Below, piece by piece: positions 34,405 to 43,461 of a DNA stretch of 64,000 bases. A model generated the notes under the pieces. It worked only from the letters and a program-made list of their open reading frames with translations. It made no database searches and was not told where the DNA came from. Source of the stretch: Flavobacterium soyae (lineage in GTDB: Bacteria > Bacteroidota > Bacteroidia > Flavobacteriales > Flavobacteriaceae). Within the stretch, counting starts at the first letter, position 1; each line of letters begins with the position of its first letter. The stretch lies in the NCBI RefSeq assembly GCF_021245985.1, contig NZ_JAJQXA010000020.1, forward strand, positions 20,529 through 84,528, written 5' to 3'. The position numbers were made by a program, and so were the translations under genes.

Positions 34405-35847
34405 TTACTTCGTCAGTTCGCTATCGCTCGTGTCCAGAATTTTGAAATTGCTTTTTGGTGCTCCGCATAAGGAACAGCAATAATTTTCGCCTAAATCTGT
34501 AAACAAAATACCTTTTGGAATACCTTGACTTTCATCTCCGTATTCTGATTTATAAAGTGTCAGGCATTCCTGGCATTGGTAAATATCCTGCTGTGGTTTT
34601 TCTTTTTTCTGCTGGTTTTCTGTAGTCTCTGTCGCTGTATTTCCGAGTTCGTCGAAATATTTTCGGCTTAATTCGATTAGAATAGTTGGCAGTTCAAGTT
34701 TGTCAATGTCTTGTGAATGAACGATATATTCACGTGTATTTGGGTCGAAATTCTTCGCAAACAAAACATTATAAGTATCACGGATTTTAATTGATTCTAA
34801 AGCTGCTGGAAGTTCGTTTTTTTCAACAACAATTGAAGTAAAATAATGTCCGTCGCGATTATACTCTGATAATCCAAATGTTAGACCATAAGTACTAATA
34901 TCAAATTGATCGAGCGTTCGAACTAAAAAAGTTTTTAAACTTAAAGCCCATTCCATTGCAACAGGCAGATGCCAGTTAAGTTCTAAGAGAGAATGACGCA
35001 CGTTGATCCCTCTTTTGCCTAGGAATTTTTCCCATTCTAGTTTTCGGTCTTTTGGAATTCCTTTTATGATGAATGATTTCCAGGGCGTAATACAGATTTT
35101 CCCAATTTTACAATCGAAACATAAATCGCACATTTCTTTCAGGAAATCAAGATCGTACAAGTTATTTCGCCAATAAAGACCAAGCCAGTATTGATCGATT
35201 CCCATTCTATTCATTCCTTCATAATAAGGAAACGGATAAAACGGAATATTTAAAGGCTTGTCAATTGTTCTGTTATTGGTGTCTAAAGCTTCGCTGACCA
35301 AATTAAAAATCAAGTCAATTCCGATAGATTCTTCGGCGGTAATTTTTTCGATTTCGTAATAGAATTTGGCAATATCCCAGCTGTAAATCAGAACGGGATA
35401 AACTTCCATACGTTCCCATTTTGGTAAACGAATGTATAAATACCAATAATCTTCGTGTTCTGAAGCAATGAAGTTTAAATGTCCCGTAAACAACGGTACC
35501 AGCTGTTGTTTCGGATCGTTTATATTGACTTTAAGTTTTGGCTGTTCTTTAAAAAGCTCCAATATATATAGGAATTTATTTCCGGTAAGCCAATTTGTAT
35601 TTCTAAAAATATCAGTCGAAACATAAGACGAAACAATATTATTTCCACTTTTTTGATCGGGATAAACAAAATGATGTTTTCCTAAAGCGTTTTTATCCAA
35701 AGATTTAAAATCTTTCGGGAAAATAATATCCTGTCTGGAGCCAAATGAAATAGATTCCAAACCCTGATCCATTGCCATATTAACAACTTCTCTCAACTCT
35801 CCCGGCGAAATAACGCCTCCTTTTACTATTAATCTTGTCAATTCCAT
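34405..35847 (-). CDS. Sulfite/nitrite-reductase-like protein with C-terminal rubredoxin domain
   Basis: 480 residues. The N-terminal part looks like the ferredoxin-like half of sulfite/nitrite reductases (LIVKGGVISPGELREVV then SFGSRQDIIF). The middle is large and less familiar, with CDLCFDCKIGKICITPW, where only part of a siroheme-Fe4S4 cysteine pattern could fit. Residues 423-472 are a rubredoxin: CQEC (C425, C428) and CSLCG (C458, C461). It lies 110 bases downstream of the 1172-residue nitrate reductase on the same strand, so it may be an electron carrier or a partner enzyme for nitrate assimilation. The last eight residues are encoded by a repeat also found at 30668-30690. Enzymatic activity is uncertain. 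Confidence 0.82.
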   Translation of the reverse strand: MELTRLIVKGGVISPGELREVVNMAMDQGLESISFGSRQDIIFPKDFKSLDKNALGKHHFVYPDQKSGNNIVSSYVSTDIFRNTNWLTGNKFLYILELFKEQPKLKVNINDPKQQLVPLFTGHLNFIASEHEDYWYLYIRLPKWERMEVYPVLIYSWDIAKFYYEIEKITAEESIGIDLIFNLVSEALDTNNRTIDKPLNIPFYPFPYYEGMNRMGIDQYWLGLYWRNNLYDLDFLKEMCDLCFDCKIGKICITPWKSFIIKGIPKDRKLEWEKFLGKRGINVRHSLLELNWHLPVAMEWALSLKTFLVRTLDQFDISTYGLTFGLSEYNRDGHYFTSIVVEKNELPAALESIKIRDTYNVLFAKNFDPNTREYIVHSQDIDKLELPTILIELSRKYFDELGNTATETTENQQKKEKPQQDIYQCQECLTLYKSEYGDESQGIPKGILFTDLGENYCCSLCGAPKSNFKILDTSDSELTK

Positions 35848-35869
35848 TTTTTTGTAGTGTTCAGTGTTC

Positions 35870-35955
35870 AGAATTTTTAGTGTTCAGTTTGCAGTGTTTA
35901 GTGTTCGGGTTTCGTATTCAGTTTTTTACTGATCACTAAAACTCTGAACACTGAC
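35870..35955. repeat. Iterated AGTGTTCAG repeat
   Basis: Repeats of AGTGTTCAG and variants run right-handed and then inverted (CTGAACACTGACCACTAAA), so the spacer between nitrate reductase and the rubredoxin gene can fold back on itself. No gene inside. Confidence 0.75.
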
Positions 35956-35957
35956 CA

Positions 35958-38900
35958 CTAAACTTTACACTTCGCTAATATCTCTTTAACTTCTGTTTTA
36001 CAGCTTCCGCAGCCTAAGCCGGCGCCTGTGTTCTTACATAAATCGGTGAAATTGCTGACACCGCTTTTAATCGTTTCTTCGATGTTTCCGGCTCCAACCT
36101 GACTGCAGGAGCAGACTAATTTTCCTAAAACCGGTTTTGCGGTTGAACTTCCACGAAGAAGTAAATTTCGTTTGTCTGATAATTCGATTTTGCTTTCGAT
36201 CATCGTTTTGAATTCGGCGAACTCGCTTTTATCACCCATTAAGATGGCTCCGACAAGCAAATCATCCTTTACGATGCATTTTTTGTAATAACGTTTTTTC
36301 AAATCGGCAAAAACAATTTCTTCAAATGAATCGTCGTTTTCCGGGATTTCAATATCGCCGATACTGCAAAGATTTAAATCTTCGAGTTTTAAAATATTCA
36401 TTAAGACCGAACCTTTGTAATAACTGCTGATATCGCCTGCTAAAAAGTTGGCCAGAATATCAGCTTGTTCTTCAGCGGCAGAGGTGATTCCGAATAGTTT
36501 ATTGTTGAATTCGGCGATTTCTCCAATAGCAAAAATATCTGGATTTGAGGTTTGGAGATACTGATTTACTTTTACGCCGCGTCCGCAGGAAAGACCGCTT
36601 TCTCGGGCAATTTCTATGTTTGGAATTGTTCCGATAGTATATACAATTGCATTTGCGGTAATGATCCTGCCGCTTTTCAGTGCAATTTCAATTTCGTTTG
36701 GATTATCGGTTTCAAAAACGGTGCTGACTTCATTATCAAAATAAATCTGAATATCACGAAGCTGAACCTCTTCGGCCAATAATTTACTGGAAATTAAATC
36801 CAGCTGACGTTCCATTAAACGGGAAGCTCTTTGAATTATGGTTGTTTTTACTTTTTTATGTTTTAAAGCAGCTGCCAATTCTAATCCTAGCAAACCTCCT
36901 CCAATAATAACAACATGCTGCTCTTCGGCTGGAAGATTGGTACTGTCTAAATGTTTTTTCAAGCGATCTGCATCTTCTTTGCGTCTTACGGTAAAACGGC
37001 CAGGAAGATGAAGCTGTGCATTTTCTGGAATAAAAGGACGGCTTCCGGTTGCCAGAATTAAGGAATCGAAAGTATGCGTTTCGCCTAAACTGTCTTTTAT
37101 AATTTTGCTGGCTGTATCTATTTTATCAATCGCAACGCCGGCTTTCATAGTAATGTTGAGCTTGTTTAAAGCTTCGCCGTCTTTTACTTTTAAAAGCTGT
37201 TCCCAGCTGAATTCGCCCGTCATATATTCCGGTAGTAAAACGCGGTTGTAAAACGGGTTTATTTCATTCGAAAAAACAATAATTTCATCGGTTGTATTGA
37301 ATTCCCGGTAGTTTTGAATAAATCGGAATGAAGCCGCACCGGCACCCACAATTGCAATTTTCTGAAAAGGTTTTACATATTTCGTAATCGAAACAGTAGT
37401 GAATTTAAAATCGGGTTCTTTTGAAACCGGATCAACAACAGTATTGGTTAAATTGTTGGTTCGGTTTAAATCATTTTCGAGTTGTTTTCCCCAATGCATC
37501 GGCAGGAAAACTACCTTTTCTTTGACAGAGTCGGTTACTTTTGCTTTTACCCGAACTTCTCCATTTTTACTCGAAACAATTACAATATCGCCGTTTTTAA
37601 TATTGTTTTTGAAAGCATCGATAGGATTTATTTCTAAAACCGGACTTGGGGTGTGTGTCATTAATCGTGATACTTTTCCGGTTTTGGTCATCGTATGCCA
37701 TTGGTCGCGAACTCTTCCGGTTGTTAAAATAAACGGGAATTGCGGCGTTGGCTGTTCTGATGTATTTTCAATTGCTGCCGGTAAATTGAAAATGGCTTTT
37801 TGCGACGGTGTATAGAATTTTTTATCGGTAAATAAACGGGGAGTTCCCTGATGTCCATAATCTGGAACGGGCCATTGAAAAGTCCCTTCGGTTTTTAAAC
37901 GATGATAATTTAAATATGAAATATCGATGTTTGTGCCTTTGGTAAGGGCACAATGTTCTTTGTAAATTTCCTCGGTACTATTAAAATCAAAACCATTGAA
38001 ATTCATTTTTTTAGCAAAGCGAATTAAGATTTCGGCATCCGGAAGTGCTTCTCCAGGCGGATTAATTCCTTTTGGTAGATAAGAAATACGGCGTTCTGAG
38101 TTAGTCATCGTTCCTTCCTTTTCCAGCCATCCGGCAGCAGGCAGTAATAAATCGGCAAATTTTGCTGTATCGGCGTTGTGCGAAATATCCTGAACGACTA
38201 CGAATTTGGCATTTTGTAATGCTTTTTCGATACGACGGGAATCAGGTAAACTTACTAACGGATTGGTGCAGATAATCCAAACAGCTTTCATTTTACCTGA
38301 TTCCAGTGCATCAAACATTTCTGTTGCTGTTAAACCAGGTTTATCTGAAAGTTCGTCAACGCCCCAAAAATCTGCTACTTCTTTGCGATGCACGGGATTG
38401 GCAATGTCTTTGTGCGCTGCTAAAAGTGTAGCCATGCCTCCAACTTCACGCCCGCCCATTGCGTTTGGCTGTCCGGTTAAAGAAAAAGGCCCGGAGCCGG
38501 GTTTTCCTATTTGCCCGGTTAATAAAGAGAGATTCAGTAAAGCAGTATTCTTGTCAACCCCAACAGCACTTTGGTTTAAACCCATTGCCCAAAACGAAAG
38601 GAAACCTTTTGCTTTTCCGATGGTATCAGCAGCCAGCTTAATATCGTTTACCGGAATACCGCATAGTTTAGATGCTTTTTCAAGCGAAGTACTTAGAACC
38701 AAATCTTTGTATTGTTTGAAATTCTCGGCATTGTTTTTAACGAAATCGTGGTCTACATAGCCTTTTTCGATAATGCGTTTGGCGATTGCATGGTATAAAA
38801 TAATGTCTGATCCGGGAATAATCTGTAAATGTATATCGGCAAAAGCGGCTGTATCAGTTCGCCTTGGATCGATTACGATTATTTTTGTTTTCGGATTTTT

Positions 38901-39476
38901 CTCTTTATGTTTTTCAATTCTTCTAAATAAAATAGGATGGCACCAAGCGGGATTTGCGCCGGTAATTAAAAGTGTATCGGCAAGTTCAATATCATCATAA
39001 GCAATTGGTACAGAATCTTCTCCAAAGGTTTTTTTATATCCCACAACGGCAGAACTCATGCAAAGTCTGGAATTGGTATCGATATTATTGGTCTTTAAAA
39101 AACCTTTTACCAATTTATTTACCAGATAATATTCTTCGGTTAAACATTGTCCCGAAATGTAAAATCCAACGCTGTCAGGACCATGTTTTTTTATAATTGA
39201 AGTAAAAACAGCTGCAGCTCTATCGAGAGCCGTATCCCAGCTCACACGCTCGAGCGGATACGATTTACTGCCGCGCATTTCCGGATATAAAATTCTATCT
39301 GAAGTATCGTTTACTACATAATGCAGATTCATTCCTTTAGAACATAACATTCCTTTATTGACCGGATGATCTTTGTCACCTTCTACCATCACGCCGTTTT
39401 TGGCATCGTTGGTTACGATTATACCGCAGCCAACGCCGCAATACGAACAGGTAGTTTTGATTTTGGTATTTTGCAT
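35958..39476 (-). CDS. Assimilatory nitrate reductase fused to NAD(P)H/FAD reductase and BFD [2Fe-2S] domain
   Basis: 1172 residues combining catalysis and electron supply. Residues 1-690 are a bis-MGD enzyme: [4Fe-4S] from CSYCGVGC and CSKG (C10, C13, C17, C45) and molybdenum ligand C139 in SRLCMSSA, as in Nas-type reductases. About 700-1100 is a FAD/NAD(P)H oxidoreductase like the NirB front part (IAIVGAGAASF, LATGSRPFIP, VVIIGGGLLGLELAAAL, FAIGEIAEF). Residues 1118-1172 are a BFD-like [2Fe-2S] domain (CSCSQVGAG and GCGSC). In most bacteria these are separate NasA/NasC and NasB proteins. No signal peptide, so it is cytoplasmic. It is divergent from the Fnr-type regulator across a large palindrome. 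Confidence 0.93.
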   Translation of the reverse strand: MQNTKIKTTCSYCGVGCGIIVTNDAKNGVMVEGDKDHPVNKGMLCSKGMNLHYVVNDTSDRILYPEMRGSKSYPLERVSWDTALDRAAAVFTSIIKKHGPDSVGFYISGQCLTEEYYLVNKLVKGFLKTNNIDTNSRLCMSSAVVGYKKTFGEDSVPIAYDDIELADTLLITGANPAWCHPILFRRIEKHKEKNPKTKIIVIDPRRTDTAAFADIHLQIIPGSDIILYHAIAKRIIEKGYVDHDFVKNNAENFKQYKDLVLSTSLEKASKLCGIPVNDIKLAADTIGKAKGFLSFWAMGLNQSAVGVDKNTALLNLSLLTGQIGKPGSGPFSLTGQPNAMGGREVGGMATLLAAHKDIANPVHRKEVADFWGVDELSDKPGLTATEMFDALESGKMKAVWIICTNPLVSLPDSRRIEKALQNAKFVVVQDISHNADTAKFADLLLPAAGWLEKEGTMTNSERRISYLPKGINPPGEALPDAEILIRFAKKMNFNGFDFNSTEEIYKEHCALTKGTNIDISYLNYHRLKTEGTFQWPVPDYGHQGTPRLFTDKKFYTPSQKAIFNLPAAIENTSEQPTPQFPFILTTGRVRDQWHTMTKTGKVSRLMTHTPSPVLEINPIDAFKNNIKNGDIVIVSSKNGEVRVKAKVTDSVKEKVVFLPMHWGKQLENDLNRTNNLTNTVVDPVSKEPDFKFTTVSITKYVKPFQKIAIVGAGAASFRFIQNYREFNTTDEIIVFSNEINPFYNRVLLPEYMTGEFSWEQLLKVKDGEALNKLNITMKAGVAIDKIDTASKIIKDSLGETHTFDSLILATGSRPFIPENAQLHLPGRFTVRRKEDADRLKKHLDSTNLPAEEQHVVIIGGGLLGLELAAALKHKKVKTTIIQRASRLMERQLDLISSKLLAEEVQLRDIQIYFDNEVSTVFETDNPNEIEIALKSGRIITANAIVYTIGTIPNIEIARESGLSCGRGVKVNQYLQTSNPDIFAIGEIAEFNNKLFGITSAAEEQADILANFLAGDISSYYKGSVLMNILKLEDLNLCSIGDIEIPENDDSFEEIVFADLKKRYYKKCIVKDDLLVGAILMGDKSEFAEFKTMIESKIELSDKRNLLLRGSSTAKPVLGKLVCSCSQVGAGNIEETIKSGVSNFTDLCKNTGAGLGCGSCKTEVKEILAKCKV

Positions 39477-39536
39477 TACAGTTCTTTTTTAGATACTATT
39501 TTTTGAATCTGCAGAGATTTAGATAAATCACTTATA

Positions 39537-39596
39537 CAAAAATAAGTATTTTTACGTATAAATACTTATTTTTTTGAATTTTTTTTTCTATTTTTG
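39537..39596. promoter_or_regulatory. Shared control region of the nitrate reductase and Fnr-type regulator
   Basis: A near-perfect 36-bp palindrome at 39538-39573: arms AAAAATAAGTATTT and AAATACTTATTTTT around a TACGTA core, with one mismatched pair. On the minus strand the left arm continues into TATTTTTG (39544-39537), a good -7 element for the nitrate reductase. On the plus strand TATTTTTG at 39589-39596 would serve the regulator gene. A dimeric regulator binding here could control both. Confidence 0.65.
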
Positions 39597-39653
39597 ATGA
39601 AAATAAATGAGGAACAACAAATTAGTTTTTAAATCGGTTAAAATTTAGGACTC

Positions 39654-40358
39654 ATGAAAGACGAGCAAGCCATTTGTTATACCTGCGAAAACGAGAACTG
39701 TTTTATTAAAAAACATCTGCATCTGGAACAAATGAAACAATATGTTCAAAAGAAGCATAGTTTTGTTTGCAAAAAATCGCAGCAGTTTATTATCGAAGGT
39801 GCTCCAATTCAAGGACTTTATTTTATTTGTAAAGGAAAAGTAAAAACGGTTAAAACCGGAATTAACGGCCGTGAACAAATCGTTCGTCTTACTAAAAATG
39901 GAGACACAGTTGGTTTTCGTGGTTTCGGGACCAGCAAACGCTATCTTATTGGAGCTTATGCTTTAGAAGATACGGTTTTGTGTAATTTCAGCAATGAAAC
40001 CATGATGGAAATCCTTCAAAATGTTCCTGAATTTACTTATGCCTTAATGTTGTTTTATGCCGATGAACTTAATAAAAGCGAAAACAATATCCGTAAAATC
40101 GCTCATATGAATGTACGTGAGCGTGTTATCGATTTACTTTTATACATTCACCGAAAATTCGGTCAAATAAACGGCTTAATTGAAATTGAACTTTCAAGAA
40201 AAGAAATAGCAGACTTCGCCGGAACTACTGAAGAACAGGTTATTCGCGTTCTCTCAAGTCTTAAAAAAGAAGAACTTATCAAAACAGTCGGCAAAAGAAT
40301 TGGTATTCTTGCTATTCCTAAACTTCAGTCAGAGATAATAGAACATAAGTATTTTTAG
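39654..40358 (+). CDS. Crp/Fnr-family transcription regulator with N-terminal cysteines
   Basis: 234 residues. A cyclic-nucleotide-binding-like beta roll (about 30-140) is followed by a dimer helix and a winged helix-turn-helix near 180-215 (LSRKEIADFAGTTEEQVIRV). The N-terminus has C8, C11 and C16 (ICYTCENENCF), plus further cysteines inside the beta roll, so an oxygen- or NO-sensing Fe-S cluster as in Fnr is possible. In the recognition helix the E and R of E. coli Fnr are kept but the serine is replaced by isoleucine, so its site may differ from TTGAT. It sits between the nitrate reductase and the nitrate uptake genes and is the obvious local regulator. Confidence 0.92.
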   Translation: MKDEQAICYTCENENCFIKKHLHLEQMKQYVQKKHSFVCKKSQQFIIEGAPIQGLYFICKGKVKTVKTGINGREQIVRLTKNGDTVGFRGFGTSKRYLIGAYALEDTVLCNFSNETMMEILQNVPEFTYALMLFYADELNKSENNIRKIAHMNVRERVIDLLLYIHRKFGQINGLIEIELSRKEIADFAGTTEEQVIRVLSSLKKEELIKTVGKRIGILAIPKLQSEIIEHKYF

Positions 40359-40678
40359 GGGTTTTAGATTTCAAGTTTCAAGTTTCAAGTTTCAGGTTTC
40401 AAGTTTCAGGTTCGCTAAATAACCATTGCAATCACATTCTCCATTCATCTCTTATCTTGCATCTCTCATCTTGCATCTCTCATCTTGCATCTTGCATCTT
40501 TTTCACCATTCCAACAATTATCAAATTCTCTCATTATCTAATTAAGTTAAATTACGTAATTCCAGAGATCTCTTGTTTTAAAGGACCTGACACCAACATC
40601 ATGCGAAAACGCAGAAAACAAATTGATTTTCAAGCGCTTTTTTGGGGTTAAAAAAAATGTTTTGATATGGTATAAGCA
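40359..40678. repeat. Repeat-rich intergenic region upstream of the porin/nitrate ABC operon
   Basis: Runs of GTTTCAAGTTTCAGG at 40370-40413 and of CATCTCTCATCTTG at about 40446-40500. A 14-mer ATGCGAAAACGCAG at 40601-40614 also occurs at 51617-51630 beside the third narK. A 64-codon open frame exists across the CATCT run but is repeat-derived and not supported as a gene. Confidence 0.65.
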
Positions 40679-40711
40679 TTGTACTTAAGTATTAGTACGT
40701 ATATAAATTTG
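40679..40711 (+). promoter_or_regulatory. Promoter of the porin/nitrate ABC operon with TACTTAAGTA palindrome
   Basis: TTG at 40679-40681 and TAAATTTG at 40704-40711, 22 bases apart, fit the -33/-7 pattern. Between them are the palindrome TACTTAAGTA (40682-40691) and TACGTA, both related to motifs before moeA, nirB and the other nitrate genes. ATG of the porin is 29 bases after the -7 element. Confidence 0.65.
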
Positions 40712-40739
40712 CTTCATACAAATCAAAAACATAATTATT

Positions 40740-42179
40740 ATGAGCAAATTAACCAATCCTATATTAAAAACACACAACACTAAATTTTTATCAAAACTTT
40801 CGAAATCTATTCTACTGGGGTTTGTACTTATGTTGTTGGGAAACTATGAAGCAAAAGCACAATTTACACTTACAGGTCAGTTAAGAGAACGTGTTGAAAT
40901 GCGCGCCGGGCAAGGAACTTTGCAGCAAGAAGGTGATAAAGCTGCTTTATTTACAAGTCAGAGAACAAGATTAAATGCCGGATATTCTGGATATAGATTT
41001 AAAATTTTTACCGCTTTGCAAGATGTTCGTGTTTGGGGACAAGATGCTTCCTCTATCAACAGGACAACGACAGAAGCAAATAACGGAATTTTATTGCACG
41101 AAGCCTGGGCAGAGATTTTTTTGAACGACACTGTAAGTACAATTCAGAATCTGTCTATAAAAGCAGGACGTCAGGAAATTGCTTATGACGATCAAAAAGT
41201 CTTGGGAAGTTTAGATTGGCTGCAACAAGGAAGACGTCACGATGCGATTGTCTTTAAATTTGCCAATAAAGGCTGGACTGTTGATGTTGGGGCTGCTTTT
41301 AATCAGAATAAAGAAAATAATACAGGAACAATTTACAATGGTACAAATCCGGCTTATGGTGCTGGAACCAACGGAATTGGCACGATGTATAAGTCGTTTC
41401 AATATGCTTATGTGGGGAGAAAATTCTTCTTTGGTGACTTGTCCTTTTTATTTTTCAAAGATGATTTCAACAAATACACTTTAACGACTGCCGGAACACC
41501 TCCAGTTACTACAAAAGTAAACGGAACAGGAGTTTGGAGCCGAAATACAACAGGAATTTACTTCAATACCAATGTAACCCGAAAATTAAATTTAACAGGA
41601 AGCTATTATTATCAAGGCGGAAAAAATAAAGATGGACGATCACTAAACGCCAATTTGTTCTCGATTACGTCAACATTACAAGTAGGAAGGAAATTGTTTA
41701 TTGGTCCCGGAGTTGACTTTTTATCTGGAGATGACGGAACAAAAACAGTTACGGCCGATTCAAAAGACAATCGCTTTGACCCACTTTACGGAACGCCTCA
41801 TAAATTTTGGGGAAGCATGGATTATTTTTATGCTGCAAACGGTTTTGGAAAACAAGGTTTACTGAATTACTTCTTCAAAATAAAATATAATGCCAAAGAC
41901 AATTTAAGTCTCGGATTGGATATTCACGGTTTTGAGTCGGGAAACACTTTGTCTAATGGTGCTGGTGGAAAACTAAATTCTTATTTAGGAACCGAACTTG
42001 ATCTGCTAGTAAAATACAACCTAACCAAAATTATAAATATCGAAGCAGGATATTCTTTTATGAAAGCCACCAATTCTATGGCTTCTGCAGCGGTTAAAAA
42101 TGTTGCCAACGCCGATTTAAATCCACAGTTTGCTTATGTAATGCTAAATATCAAACCTAATTTTTTAGCTAAAAAATAA
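40740..42179 (+). CDS. Alginate-export-family outer membrane porin
   Basis: 479 residues, signal peptide to about residue 40 (GNYEAKAQ), then alternating beta strands of a barrel in the alginate export / OprD-like family: LTGQLRERVEMR, IKAGRQEIAYDDQKVLG, WLQQGRRHDAI and GVDFLSGDDG. The family name reflects alginate secretion in Pseudomonas; here it precedes a nitrate ABC transporter by 28 bases, so passage of nitrate or nitrite through the outer membrane is more likely. A paralogue at 48716-49984 is paired with narK in the same way. Confidence 0.9.
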   Translation: MSKLTNPILKTHNTKFLSKLSKSILLGFVLMLLGNYEAKAQFTLTGQLRERVEMRAGQGTLQQEGDKAALFTSQRTRLNAGYSGYRFKIFTALQDVRVWGQDASSINRTTTEANNGILLHEAWAEIFLNDTVSTIQNLSIKAGRQEIAYDDQKVLGSLDWLQQGRRHDAIVFKFANKGWTVDVGAAFNQNKENNTGTIYNGTNPAYGAGTNGIGTMYKSFQYAYVGRKFFFGDLSFLFFKDDFNKYTLTTAGTPPVTTKVNGTGVWSRNTTGIYFNTNVTRKLNLTGSYYYQGGKNKDGRSLNANLFSITSTLQVGRKLFIGPGVDFLSGDDGTKTVTADSKDNRFDPLYGTPHKFWGSMDYFYAANGFGKQGLLNYFFKIKYNAKDNLSLGLDIHGFESGNTLSNGAGGKLNSYLGTELDLLVKYNLTKIINIEAGYSFMKATNSMASAAVKNVANADLNPQFAYVMLNIKPNFLAKK

Positions 42180-42207
42180 TAATCAACAACTTTTAAATTT
42201 TGTAAAA

Positions 42208-43437
42208 ATGAAAAATATACAGATAAATACAATAGAAGTTTTCAAAAGAATAATACTGACTTTAATACTCGTTTTAGCCGTTTCTTTTACAGAAGTTACA
42301 GCTCAAAATGATCCTGTAAAACTTGGATTTATTCCGTTAACAGATTGTTCTCCAATTGTAATGGCTAAAGAATTAGGGTTGTTTAAAAAATATGGAGTTG
42401 AAGTAGTGGTGACCAAAGAATCTTCATGGGCCAATGTTCGTGACAAAATTTTAACTGGTGAATTAGACGGAGCGCACTGTCTATATACAATGCCGTTTTC
42501 GGTTTATACCGGGGTAGGAGGGAAAGCAGGTTCTGAAATGAAAATCGCCATGATGTTGAATGTTAACGGTCAGGCTATAACACTTTCGAATGATTTTTGC
42601 GGAAAAGTAGGTTTTAAACAAATGAATAAAATTGCGCCTGTTGTGGCGGCCAAACTTAAGGCAGAAAAAGAAGTGACTTTTGCCATGACTTTTCCCGGAG
42701 GAACGCACGATTTATGGCTAAGAAACTGGATGGCTATTGCTGGTGTAAATCAAAAAACATCTAAAATTATTACGATTCCGCCGCCGCAAATGGTGGCAAA
42801 CATGAAAGTTGGAAATATGGATGGTTATTGCGTTGGAGAGCCTTGGGGTGGTGTTGCAGTAAAACAGGGAATTGGTTTTACACAAGTGGCTTCACAAGAC
42901 ATCTGGAAAGATCATCCTGAAAAAGCTTTGGTTGTTAATAAGGAATTTAGTGAAAAACGCAGAACTGATCTTGTAAAAGTGATGAAAGCGGTTCTGGAAG
43001 CTTGTATCTGGCTGGACAATCCGGCGAATCGTAAAAAAGCTGCTGCGATAATAGGGAAAGCACCTTATGTAAATGCTCCTGCAGATGTTATTGAAAATAG
43101 ATTAATGGGAAATTATGATTTAGGCTGTAATCAGGGAACAGAAGTTTACACTAAAGATTATATGCTGTTTTACAAAAGCGGCTTGGTTAATTACCCTAGA
43201 AAATCATACGCGATTTGGGCAATGGCACAATATGTTCGATTTGGGTATTTGAAAGAAGCTCCAAATTACAAAGCAATTGCCGATAAATTGATTTTGCAGG
43301 ATTTATACGAAGAAGTAGCCAAAAGCCTGAAAGTAAAAGTACCAAATGATGATATGAAACCTTTCTCGCTAACGATGGATAAAACGGTTTTTGATCCTTC
43401 AAACCCGGAGGCTTATTTAAAAGCGGCTAAAAAATAA
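42208..43437 (+). CDS. nrtA: Nitrate ABC transporter substrate-binding protein (NrtA/CmpA-like)
   Basis: 409 residues with a signal peptide (hydrophobic 14-30, cleavage near VTAQN). NrtA/CmpA blocks: VKLGFIPLTDCSPIVMAKELG, LDGAHCLYTMPFSVY, VTFAMTFPGGTHDLWLRNW and GYCVGEPWGGVAVKQG. It binds nitrate (or a related anion such as bicarbonate in CmpA) in the periplasm. There is no lipobox cysteine right at the cleavage site. The permease gene starts 24 bases after it. Confidence 0.94.
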   Translation: MKNIQINTIEVFKRIILTLILVLAVSFTEVTAQNDPVKLGFIPLTDCSPIVMAKELGLFKKYGVEVVVTKESSWANVRDKILTGELDGAHCLYTMPFSVYTGVGGKAGSEMKIAMMLNVNGQAITLSNDFCGKVGFKQMNKIAPVVAAKLKAEKEVTFAMTFPGGTHDLWLRNWMAIAGVNQKTSKIITIPPPQMVANMKVGNMDGYCVGEPWGGVAVKQGIGFTQVASQDIWKDHPEKALVVNKEFSEKRRTDLVKVMKAVLEACIWLDNPANRKKAAAIIGKAPYVNAPADVIENRLMGNYDLGCNQGTEVYTKDYMLFYKSGLVNYPRKSYAIWAMAQYVRFGYLKEAPNYKAIADKLILQDLYEEVAKSLKVKVPNDDMKPFSLTMDKTVFDPSNPEAYLKAAKK

Positions 43438-43461
43438 TTTTCAAATTTAAATCAGAATATC

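Noticed and set aside
40457..40651. 64-residue plus-strand ORF before the porin
   Set aside because: Its N-terminal part is the CATCTTG repeat translated, it has no family resemblance, and it ends upstream of a clear promoter.
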